Shown here in pieces: positions 47,665 through 54,702 of a stretch of 64,000 nucleotides of DNA. How positions within the stretch are numbered: the first letter of the stretch is position 1; each line of letters begins with the position of its first letter. The notes under the pieces are model-generated. The model did no database searches. It worked only from the letters and a program-made list of their open reading frames with translations, and was not told where the DNA came from. A program made the position numbers and the translations under genes. Source of the DNA: Sinisalibacter lacisalsi (GTDB lineage: Bacteria > Pseudomonadota > Alphaproteobacteria > Rhodobacterales > Rhodobacteraceae); NCBI RefSeq assembly GCF_014640115.1, contig NZ_BMGI01000003.1, positions 1 through 64,000 on the forward strand. The letters are read 5' to 3'.

Positions 47665-47672
47665 GGGGTTTC

Positions 47673-48296
47673 ATGGCGGACGAGGCGATGACGGACAAGG
47701 CGATCAAACCGGCGGTGAAAATCGCGCTCGAATACGGGCCGATCATCGCGTTCTTCGTGGGATACGTGCTCCTGAAAGACCGCACCTTCACCGTGGCCGG
47801 CACCGATTATTCCGGCTTCGTCGCGGTCACGGCGATGTTCATCCCGCTGCTCGCGGTGGCCACCTTCCTGCAGTGGCGCTTGTCGGGCCACCTGTCGAAG
47901 ATGCAGATCGCCACGCTGGTGCTCGTCGTCGCCTTCGGCGGGCTCTCGGTCTGGCTGAACGACGAACGCTTCTTCAAGATGAAGCCGACGATCATCTACC
48001 TGTTGTTCGCGGGCATCCTCGGCTTTGGCCTCCTGCGCGGGCAATCCTACCTCGAGGCGGTGATGGACCAGGCCATGCCGCTCAAGCGCGAGGGCTGGAT
48101 GATCCTCACGCGCCGCCTCGCCGCCTTCTTCTTCGCGCTGGCGCTGGCCAACGAGGCGGTCTGGCGCACGATGTCGACTGACGCCTGGGTCAACTTCAAG
48201 ACCTTCGGCCTGCCGCTTTCGATCTTCGCCTTCTTCATGGCGCAATCGGGCCTGTTCGCCCGGCACGGCATCGCCGAAGAGGAAAAGGACGGGTAG
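47673..48296 (+). CDS. yciB: Septation protein A (YciB/IspZ)
   Basis: A 207-residue inner-membrane protein with five or six helices. Motifs EYGPIIAFFVGY, LNDERFFKMKPTIIYLLFA and FALALANEAVWR are typical of YciB/IspZ, which influences septum and cell-envelope synthesis. It closes the ftsY-EamA-yciB run, 8 bp after the EamA stop, and ends just before the tandem palindromes. Confidence 0.95.
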   Translation: MADEAMTDKAIKPAVKIALEYGPIIAFFVGYVLLKDRTFTVAGTDYSGFVAVTAMFIPLLAVATFLQWRLSGHLSKMQIATLVLVVAFGGLSVWLNDERFFKMKPTIIYLLFAGILGFGLLRGQSYLEAVMDQAMPLKREGWMILTRRLAAFFFALALANEAVWRTMSTDAWVNFKTFGLPLSIFAFFMAQSGLFARHGIAEEEKDG

Positions 48297-48301
48297 GGGC
48301 G

Positions 48302-48370
48302 CGTTTTCCGGGTCGGAAAACGGCCCGTTTTCTGCAGCAGAAAACGACACGAAATCCGCTGCGGATTTCG
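48302..48370. repeat. Three tandem 21-bp palindromes with 24-bp period
   Basis: Perfect palindromes at 48302-48322 (CGTTTTCCG arms), 48326-48346 (CGTTTTCTGC arms) and 48350-48370 (CGAAATCCGC arms) are separated by exactly three bases, so they repeat every 24 bp. Sequences differ but the architecture is identical. They lie between the convergent yciB and GST genes and could be a bidirectional terminator or REP-like site. Confidence 0.88.
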
Positions 48371-48383
48371 CCCCCGCCAAGCT

Positions 48384-49082
48384 TCACCGCCGGAACAAGA
48401 CTTTCTGCGCGTCCTTGTCGTCGGCCACGTTCTTGCGCTTCTCCGCACCCACCGCCATGCCGCGCTGCACCGCCGCGCGCGCGCCCAGGGTATCCAGCCA
48501 GCGTGCCAGGTTGGGCTTGTCGTCCAGCGTCTGTTCCTGGCCTTCCCACAGGGTGGCCCAGCCGTAGCAGGCGATATCGGCGATGGAGTAGAAATCACCG
48601 GAGAGAAACTCGGCCTCGGCCAGCCTGCGGTCCATCACGCCATAGAGCCGCGCCACCTCGGCCCGGTAGCGGTCCTTGGCGTAGGGCAGGTCTTGCGGCG
48701 GATCGAGACGGGGGGCGTATCTGAGGAAGTGGTGTGCCTGGCCGGCCATCGGCCCGAGCCCGCCCATCTGCCACATCAGCCATTGCTCCACCGCTACCCG
48801 GTCGCGTTCGCCTTCACCGTAGAGCATGCCCGACTTGCGGGCGAGGTATTGCAGGATGGCGCCGGATTCGAACACGCTGATCGACGCGCCGTCGGGGCCG
48901 TCGGGATCGACGATCGCCGGCATCCGGTTGTTGGGGGCGATCTTGAGAAAACCGGGTTCGAATTGCTCCCCCTTGCCGATGTTGACGAGCTTCACCTCGT
49001 AAGGCAGCGCCATCTCCTCGAGCGCGATCGTGATTTTCCATCCGTTCGGCGTTGGCCAGTAATAGAGCTCGATCGGGGTCAT
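48384..49082 (-). CDS. Glutathione S-transferase, disulfide-bond reductase type
   Basis: A 232-residue GST. The N-terminal thioredoxin fold (IELYYWPTPNGWKITIALEE, IAPNNRMPAIVD, SVFESGAILQYLA) and the C-terminal helical domain (YSIADIACYGWATL) are typical of the YghU/YfcG-like Nu class. The start at 49082 follows AAAGGAGA. Substrate unknown. Confidence 0.9.
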   Translation of the reverse strand: MTPIELYYWPTPNGWKITIALEEMALPYEVKLVNIGKGEQFEPGFLKIAPNNRMPAIVDPDGPDGASISVFESGAILQYLARKSGMLYGEGERDRVAVEQWLMWQMGGLGPMAGQAHHFLRYAPRLDPPQDLPYAKDRYRAEVARLYGVMDRRLAEAEFLSGDFYSIADIACYGWATLWEGQEQTLDDKPNLARWLDTLGARAAVQRGMAVGAEKRKNVADDKDAQKVLFRR

Positions 49083-49154
49083 TTGCCTCTCCTTTTGCGT
49101 CGCGCGCCAGACTGCGACTGCTTGACGCAAGGTGCAAGTCACGATACCGAGCGG

Positions 49155-49207
49155 CTCGTGGCGATTTGTGCACTGGATTGCGGGCCACGTTAAACATGCC
49201 GCTAAAA
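49155..49207 (+). promoter_or_regulatory. SAM-II riboswitch
   Basis: CTCGTGGCGATTTG ... GGCCACGTTAAACATGCCGCTAAAAA matches the SAM-II consensus: stem CGTGG/CCACG, the GATTTG loop, TTAAAC and CGCTAAA. SAM-II pseudoknots occur upstream of alphaproteobacterial methionine genes and lower expression when S-adenosylmethionine is bound. It precedes metZ, with a terminator between. Confidence 0.93.
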
Positions 49208-49230
49208 AGTCAGGGACTGGACGACCGACG

Positions 49231-49262
49231 GCCCCCGGCGCTCATGCGGTGGGGGCTTTTTT
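49231..49262 (+). terminator. Rho-independent terminator in the metZ leader
   Basis: A stem GCCCCC/GGGGGC is followed by TTTTTT at 49257-49262. Placed between the SAM-II riboswitch and metZ, it suggests transcriptional attenuation of metZ. Confidence 0.85.
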
Positions 49263-49277
49263 GTGCGGGAGGCGCGC

Positions 49278-50459
49278 ATGGACAACTGGAAATCGCGAAC
49301 CAGGGCCGTTCACGGCGGCACCCGCCGGTCGCAGTACGGCGAGGTGAGCGAGGCGATCTTCCTCACCCAGGGCTTCGTCTACGAAAGCGCCGAGCAGGCC
49401 GAGGCGCGCTTTCTCGAGGCCGGGCCCGACGAGTTCATCTACGCCCGCTACGGCAACCCCACCGTGCGCATGTTCGAAGACCGCATCGCCGCGCTCGAAG
49501 GCGCCGAGGATGCCTTCGCGACCGCCTCCGGTATGGCCGCCGTCAACGGCGCACTGATGGCGATCTGCAAGGCCGGCGATCACGTGGTGGCGGCGCGGGC
49601 GCTGTTCGGCTCCTGCCTCTATATTCTCGAGGAGGTGCTGGGGCGCTTCGGGGTCGAGATCACGCTGGTCGACGGCACCGACATGGACCAGTGGCGCGCG
49701 GCGATCCGGCCGGGCACGCGGGCGGTGTTCTTCGAAACCGTCTCGAACCCCACGCTCGAGGTGGTCGACACCGCGGCGGTGGCGGAACTGGCGCACGCGG
49801 CCGGCGCGCTGGTGGTGGTCGACAACGTCTTTGCCACGCCCGTGGGCTCGAACGCGCTGGGGCAGGGGGCCGACGTGGTGATCTACTCCACCACCAAGCA
49901 TATCGACGGGCAGGGCCGTTGCCTCGGCGGCGTGATCCTCGGCACGGCGGAGTTCATCCGCGGCACCGTCGAACCCTACATGAAGCACACCGGCGGCGCG
50001 CTTTCCCCGTTCAACGCCTGGGTGATGCTGAAGGGGCTGGAAACGCTGGAGCTGCGCGTGCGTGCCGCCGCCGCTTCAGCCCAGGCCATCGCCGAGGCGC
50101 TGGAGGGTCACCCCAGGCTTGCGCGGGTGCTCTATGCCGGGCTTGCCAGCCACCCCCAGCGCGCCGTGGCCGCGCGCCAGATGGACCATGGCGGCACCGT
50201 GCTCGGGCTCGATCTCGCCGGCGGCAAGCCGGCGGCCTTCGCCTTCCTGAACGCGCTTCAAATCCCCGTGATCTCGAACAACCTCGGCGACGCGAAATCC
50301 ATCGTGACGCACCCCGCCACCACCACCCACCAGCGCCTGCCGGAGGACCAGAAGCAGGCCCTCGGCATCACCCCCGGCCTGGTGCGGCTTTCGGTCGGGT
50401 TGGAAGACACCGATGATCTCGTGGCCGATCTCCTCGCCGCCCTCGACGATGCCGGCTGA
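49278..50459 (+). CDS. metZ: O-succinylhomoserine sulfhydrylase
   Basis: A 393-residue PLP enzyme making homocysteine from O-succinylhomoserine and sulfide. Family features include YARYGNPTVRMFEDRIAALEGAE, FGSCLYILEEVL, SNPTLEVVD and the PLP-binding Lys in YSTTKHIDGQG. The start follows a GGGAGG site. The SAM-II riboswitch upstream fits a methionine-pathway role. Confidence 0.94.
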   Translation: MDNWKSRTRAVHGGTRRSQYGEVSEAIFLTQGFVYESAEQAEARFLEAGPDEFIYARYGNPTVRMFEDRIAALEGAEDAFATASGMAAVNGALMAICKAGDHVVAARALFGSCLYILEEVLGRFGVEITLVDGTDMDQWRAAIRPGTRAVFFETVSNPTLEVVDTAAVAELAHAAGALVVVDNVFATPVGSNALGQGADVVIYSTTKHIDGQGRCLGGVILGTAEFIRGTVEPYMKHTGGALSPFNAWVMLKGLETLELRVRAAAASAQAIAEALEGHPRLARVLYAGLASHPQRAVAARQMDHGGTVLGLDLAGGKPAAFAFLNALQIPVISNNLGDAKSIVTHPATTTHQRLPEDQKQALGITPGLVRLSVGLEDTDDLVADLLAALDDAG

Positions 50460-51489
50460 AAACGGGGCTGCCGCCTTGGCCGGAAAGACCGGGATTCCGG
50501 GAACCCCCGGGCTCCTGCGCCGTTTCGATGCTATGGTTCTGTCGCGCGTGAACCGATGGATCGCCCGAACCCATCCGGGAATCGTGCGCGGTCTGCGCAA
50601 GGCCAGGCGCCGGCAGACCGGCAAGGGGCGCATCAACATCGCCGTGCCCCGCACCGTCAATGAAAAATTCGCCTGGCGGAAGATCTTCGACCACGATCCC
50701 AGGTTCACTGTGCTGAGCGACAAGGTGGCCTGCAAGGATTGGGTGCGTCGACATTTCCGCGATGTGCGAATGCCAAAGACCCTCTGGACCGGCGCCGACG
50801 CTTCGCAAATCCCTTGGCAAGCGTTCAATACACCCTCGGTGATAAAGGCGCGGCACGGCTGCAAGATGAACATCTTCCTGCGCGAACCTTCCGCCGACCG
50901 TGATGCCATCATCGCCGAAGCCAATGCCTTCGTCGGGAAGCGCCATGGCGAGAAAGCTCATGAATGGGCCTATTCCGATGTTCCCTCCGGCCTGATCGTG
51001 GAGGAACTGCTGTTTGCGGGCGACTGGTGTTTCGATGTGAAGATCTACACCTTCGGGCGCGAGATCGGCCAGGTTGTGCCGATCTACACCCGGGGCGATC
51101 AGCGCAACGCCGCGATGTGGCTTATGGAGGACGATGGGGTCTTGCGCCTGTCGGACGAGTACACCGCGGTTTCCGATGAAATCGACCAGACGCCGTTGCC
51201 GCAGCACATCGACGAGATGCTGGCTATCGCTTCCGAGATCGGCGCCCATTTCGATCACATGCGGGTGGATTTCCTGTGTAATGATACGGAATTCTTCCTG
51301 GGGGAACTGACGGTTTATAACCTATCGGGCAAGTATTCCCATCACGGCTTTGAAGAGGACTACCGCGACAACCGGCTGTGGGACATCCGTCGTTCGAGGT
51401 TCCTGAGCCAGCGTCAGCGCGGTTGGCGCGGGATTTATCAGGGCGCGTTGCGGCGCGAACTCGACCGGATCGACGCCGCGGGGGGCTGA
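50449..51489 (+). CDS. TupA-like ATP-grasp protein
   Basis: A protein of about 346 residues of the TupA-like ATP-grasp group, found with polysaccharide or teichuronopeptide-like pathways. Visible segments: LSDKVACKDWVRRHF, VIKARHGCKMNIFL (nucleotide contact), VEELLFAGDWCFDVKIYTF and MRVDFLCNDTEFFLGELTVY (metal/ATP). The start is uncertain: 50449 overlaps metZ by 11 bp, and 50533 (MVLSRVNRW) is possible. Slightly lower GC than neighbours. Substrate unknown. Confidence 0.75.
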   Translation: MPAENGAAALAGKTGIPGTPGLLRRFDAMVLSRVNRWIARTHPGIVRGLRKARRRQTGKGRINIAVPRTVNEKFAWRKIFDHDPRFTVLSDKVACKDWVRRHFRDVRMPKTLWTGADASQIPWQAFNTPSVIKARHGCKMNIFLREPSADRDAIIAEANAFVGKRHGEKAHEWAYSDVPSGLIVEELLFAGDWCFDVKIYTFGREIGQVVPIYTRGDQRNAAMWLMEDDGVLRLSDEYTAVSDEIDQTPLPQHIDEMLAIASEIGAHFDHMRVDFLCNDTEFFLGELTVYNLSGKYSHHGFEEDYRDNRLWDIRRSRFLSQRQRGWRGIYQGALRRELDRIDAAGG

Positions 51490-51605
51490 GCGCGGTGCGC
51501 GCCGGGAAAGTTCGCGGCTTGCGTGATCCGGGCGGTTCTTCCCGGCGTAATCCTTGCACTCGGGTCGGATGGCCCTATGTTTGATCCCCAAGCCGGGAGG
51601 CCGCG

Positions 51606-52709
51606 ATGAACCATTTGACCCCCAAGATCCTGTCTGCGCCCGACACCGAAGACGCAAGGCAGGCACTCGAAACCCTGCGCGATTGGGCCCGTGGCGCGGA
51701 GCCTTCCGAGGTTGCGCGGCTTGATCCGGCGATCGCCCGGTTGCTGCCGGAGCGGGTGATGTCGAACTATCCCGACCTCAGCCGCGACTATCCGCACGAT
51801 TTCGTGCCCGATGCAGCCTACAAGGCCGAAATGCCCGATCTGCAGAACGGCCCCGCCTCGCTGATCCAGGGCGAGAAGCAGATGATCCAGCACGTCGGGA
51901 TCTCGAATTTCCGCCTGCCGATCCGCTACCACACTCGCGACAACGGCGATCTCACGCTGCAAACCTCCGTCACCGGCACCGTCAGCTTGGAAGCGGAGAA
52001 GAAGGGCATCAACATGAGCCGCATCATGCGGTCGTTCTATGCCCATGCCGAGAAAACCTTCTCCTTCGAGGTGATCGAAGCCGCGCTCGACGACTACAAG
52101 ACCGACCTTGAGAGCCTCGACGCGCGCATCGAGATGTCTTTTTCCTTCCCGATGAAGGTGCAGAGCCTGCGGTCCGGGCTGGAAGGCTATCAATATTACA
52201 ACATCGCGCTGGAACTGGTGGAACAGGCCGGGGTGCGGCGGCGCTTCGTCCATCTCGATTACGTCTATTCCTCCACCTGCCCCTGCTCGCTGGAACTGAG
52301 CGAACACGCCCGCCAGGTGCGCGGCCAACTCGCCACGCCGCACAGCCAACGCTCGGTGGCGCGGATCTCCGTCGAGGTGATCTGCGAAAAATCCTGCCTG
52401 TGGTTCGAAGACCTTGTCGACATGGCCCGCGACGCGGTTCCGACGGAAACGCAGGTGATGGTCAAGCGCGAAGACGAGCAGGCTTTTGCCGAACTCAACG
52501 CCGCCAACCCGATCTTCGTGGAAGATGCCGCGCGGCTGTTCACCGAACAGCTCAAGCGTGACGAGCGGATCGGCGATTTCCGCGTGGTGGCCAGCCACCA
52601 GGAAAGCCTGCACAGCCACGACGCGGTTTCGATCCTCACCGAGGGCGAGACGTTCCGCAGCCAGTCGCTCGATCCGCGCCTGTTCTCGACGCTGATCCAC
52701 ACCGGCTGA
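51606..52709 (+). CDS. folE2: GTP cyclohydrolase FolE2
   Basis: A 367-residue type IB GTP cyclohydrolase, first step of folate synthesis. MIQHVGISNFRLPIRY, the catalytic Cys in STCPCSLELSEHARQ and ATPHSQRSVARISVEV are diagnostic. FolE2 can use metals other than zinc, so it is often expressed under zinc limitation; I see no Zur box. Confidence 0.96.
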   Translation: MNHLTPKILSAPDTEDARQALETLRDWARGAEPSEVARLDPAIARLLPERVMSNYPDLSRDYPHDFVPDAAYKAEMPDLQNGPASLIQGEKQMIQHVGISNFRLPIRYHTRDNGDLTLQTSVTGTVSLEAEKKGINMSRIMRSFYAHAEKTFSFEVIEAALDDYKTDLESLDARIEMSFSFPMKVQSLRSGLEGYQYYNIALELVEQAGVRRRFVHLDYVYSSTCPCSLELSEHARQVRGQLATPHSQRSVARISVEVICEKSCLWFEDLVDMARDAVPTETQVMVKREDEQAFAELNAANPIFVEDAARLFTEQLKRDERIGDFRVVASHQESLHSHDAVSILTEGETFRSQSLDPRLFSTLIHTG

Positions 52710-52717
52710 GGCAAGGG

Positions 52718-54319
52718 TCAGGCGCGCGCCGGGGCGAAGCTGTCGGCGCGGGCCATGTCCCAGAACTTGGCGAAGGCCGGGTGCGCGACGTTGTGATCGA
52801 GCAACTCGCCGGGGCCGACCCAGTCATACTGGCTTTGCGCAGACCGCACCTCCCGGCTGTTGATCCGCATCATCAGGTGTTCCGGGCCGAGATCGGCAGG
52901 GTGGCTCAGCCCGCAGGCCTCGATGGTTTCCTTGAGCGTTCCAAGCGTGTTGTCGTGGAAATTCGCCACCCGCGCGGCCTTGTCGGAAACGTCGAGCGCC
53001 TTGTAGCGGCGCGGATCCTGCGCCGTGACCCCGGTGGGGCAGCGCCCCGAGTGGCAGGTCTGGGCCTGGATGCAGCCGAGCGCGAACATGAAGCCCCGGC
53101 CCATGTTGCAGGTGTCGGCCCCGAGCGAGAAGGCGCGGGCGAGGTCGAAGGCCGAGATCAGCTTGCCCGATACCACGATCCGGGTGCCCTCGCGCAGTCC
53201 GAGGCCGACCAGGGTGTTGTGCATCAGCATCAGCCCCTCGCGCAGCGGCGCGCCAAGGTGATCGGCGAACTCGGCCGGCGCCGCCCCGGTGCCGCCCTCC
53301 GAGCCGTCGACGGTGATGAAATCCGGCTGGATCCCGGTTTCGATCATCGCCTTGGCCAAGGCGAACACTTCCCACGGATGGCCGACGCAAAGCTTCAGCC
53401 CCGCCGGCTTGCCGCCTGAGAGTGTCCGCAATTGTTCGAGGAATTCGAGCATCTCGATCGGGGTCGAGAAGGCGCTGTGGGAGGGCGGGCTGATGCAGTC
53501 CACCCCCACCGGCACGCCGCGCGATTCCGCGATCAGCTCGGTCACCTTCGCGCCGGGCAGAATGCCGCCATGGCCGGGCTTGGCGCCCTGGCTGAGCTTG
53601 ATCTCGACCATCTTCACCTGGGCGCCGGTGGCCTTCTCGGCGAAGGCCTCCGGGTCGAACCGCCCCTGCGCGTCGCGGCAGCCGAAATAGCCCGAGCCGA
53701 TCTGCCAGACCAGGTCGCCGCCGTGTGCCGCATGGAACCGCGAGATCGCACCCTCGCCGGTGGTCTGGCAAAAATTGCCCCGCGCCGCGCCGATGTTGAG
53801 CGCCTCCACCGCGTTGGGCGAAAGCGCGCCGAAGGACATGCCCGAGATGTTGAGCACCGAGGCGTGATAGGGCTGTGCCCGCGCGGCCCCGAAGGTGACC
53901 CGGAAATCGGCGCTGTCGATATGGCTGGGCTGCATCGAGTGGTTGATCCACTCGTGCCCCACCCGCTGCTGGTTCTTCAGCGTGCCGAAGGGGCGCAGCC
54001 CCTCGATGTTCTTCGCCCGCCGGTAGACCAGCGCCCGCTGTTCGCGCGAGAACGGAACCTCGTCGTGATCGCTCTCGAGGAAATACTGGCGAATCTCGGG
54101 GCGGATGCTCTCGAGGAAAAAGCGCATCCGTGCGAGCACCGGGTAATTGCGCAGCACCGCGCGCTTGCGCTGGAGCATGTCGTAGGTGCCGATCGCCGAG
54201 CCGGCGAGCCCGAGCGCCAGCACGGCGCCGCCCCAGAATGGCACGGCGATGCTCAGAGCGCCGCCGACAGGAACGGCGGCAAGGAAGCCGAGATAGGGCA
54301 GATAGCGCACGTCGACCAT
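52718..54319 (-). CDS. FMN-binding glutamate-synthase-like protein
   Basis: A 533-residue protein of the FMN-binding glutamate synthase family (GltB2-like). An N-terminal pair of membrane helices (about residues 5-40) precedes a TIM-barrel FMN/FeS domain with GAISRFHAAHGGDLVWQIG, VDGSEGGTGAAP and the cysteine run CIQAQTCHSGRCPTGV. It lacks the glutaminase domain. The ATG at 54319 has GGGAGG seven bases upstream. Confidence 0.9.
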   Translation of the reverse strand: MVDVRYLPYLGFLAAVPVGGALSIAVPFWGGAVLALGLAGSAIGTYDMLQRKRAVLRNYPVLARMRFFLESIRPEIRQYFLESDHDEVPFSREQRALVYRRAKNIEGLRPFGTLKNQQRVGHEWINHSMQPSHIDSADFRVTFGAARAQPYHASVLNISGMSFGALSPNAVEALNIGAARGNFCQTTGEGAISRFHAAHGGDLVWQIGSGYFGCRDAQGRFDPEAFAEKATGAQVKMVEIKLSQGAKPGHGGILPGAKVTELIAESRGVPVGVDCISPPSHSAFSTPIEMLEFLEQLRTLSGGKPAGLKLCVGHPWEVFALAKAMIETGIQPDFITVDGSEGGTGAAPAEFADHLGAPLREGLMLMHNTLVGLGLREGTRIVVSGKLISAFDLARAFSLGADTCNMGRGFMFALGCIQAQTCHSGRCPTGVTAQDPRRYKALDVSDKAARVANFHDNTLGTLKETIEACGLSHPADLGPEHLMMRINSREVRSAQSQYDWVGPGELLDHNVAHPAFAKFWDMARADSFAPARA

Positions 54320-54559
54320 GGACAAACCTCCCTAGACCCCCGGCTCCGTCCCGCTTTCCGCGTTGGCCGGCGCCTGCTCCCCCGCTTCAGCCTCGGGCAG
54401 GGTGCGACAATTTGTCAAGGCCGCGATCCGCTGCGCCCGCCGCGAAACCTCCCCCGTTCGGTCCAATTGGAGACAAAACCGCGCCATTTTACCGAGCGAG
54501 TTTACCGCCCATGAAGAATTGCCGCGCAGGTTGTTGCCGGGTCCGGGTGTGTTGGAGGA
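54320..54559. other. Intergenic region between divergent units
   Basis: This gap separates the minus-strand glutamate-synthase-like gene from the RTX gene. It holds two short palindromes (GACAATTTGTC near 54411 and TCCAATTGGA near 54461) that could be operators. No gene is supported. Confidence 0.4.
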
Positions 54560-54700
54560 ATGAGCTCTATGGCCCTTGCGGGTGGCAATGAGGGCTGGCG
54601 GAAAGGTTCGCGCTATGGCCCGTACGGGGGCGTTGGGATGTCCGCGGCGCCTTGCCGCCGAACCGGCGCTGCCCAGCGCGCCCGGAGTGCGAGTGTCTGA
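54560..54700 (+). CDS. Possible small ORF upstream of RTX gene
   Basis: A 46-residue frame, stop three bases before the RTX start, with GGAGGA directly ahead. The first ATG is too close to that site, so the ATG at 54569 may be used. The peptide is Gly/Arg/Ser-rich with no known motif. It could be a leader peptide or an accident. Confidence 0.25.
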   Translation: MSSMALAGGNEGWRKGSRYGPYGGVGMSAAPCRRTGAAQRARSASV

Positions 54701-54702
54701 CC

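Noticed and set aside
48302-48370. CRISPR array
   Set aside because: Units differ in sequence and are separated by only three bases; no spacers and no cas genes.
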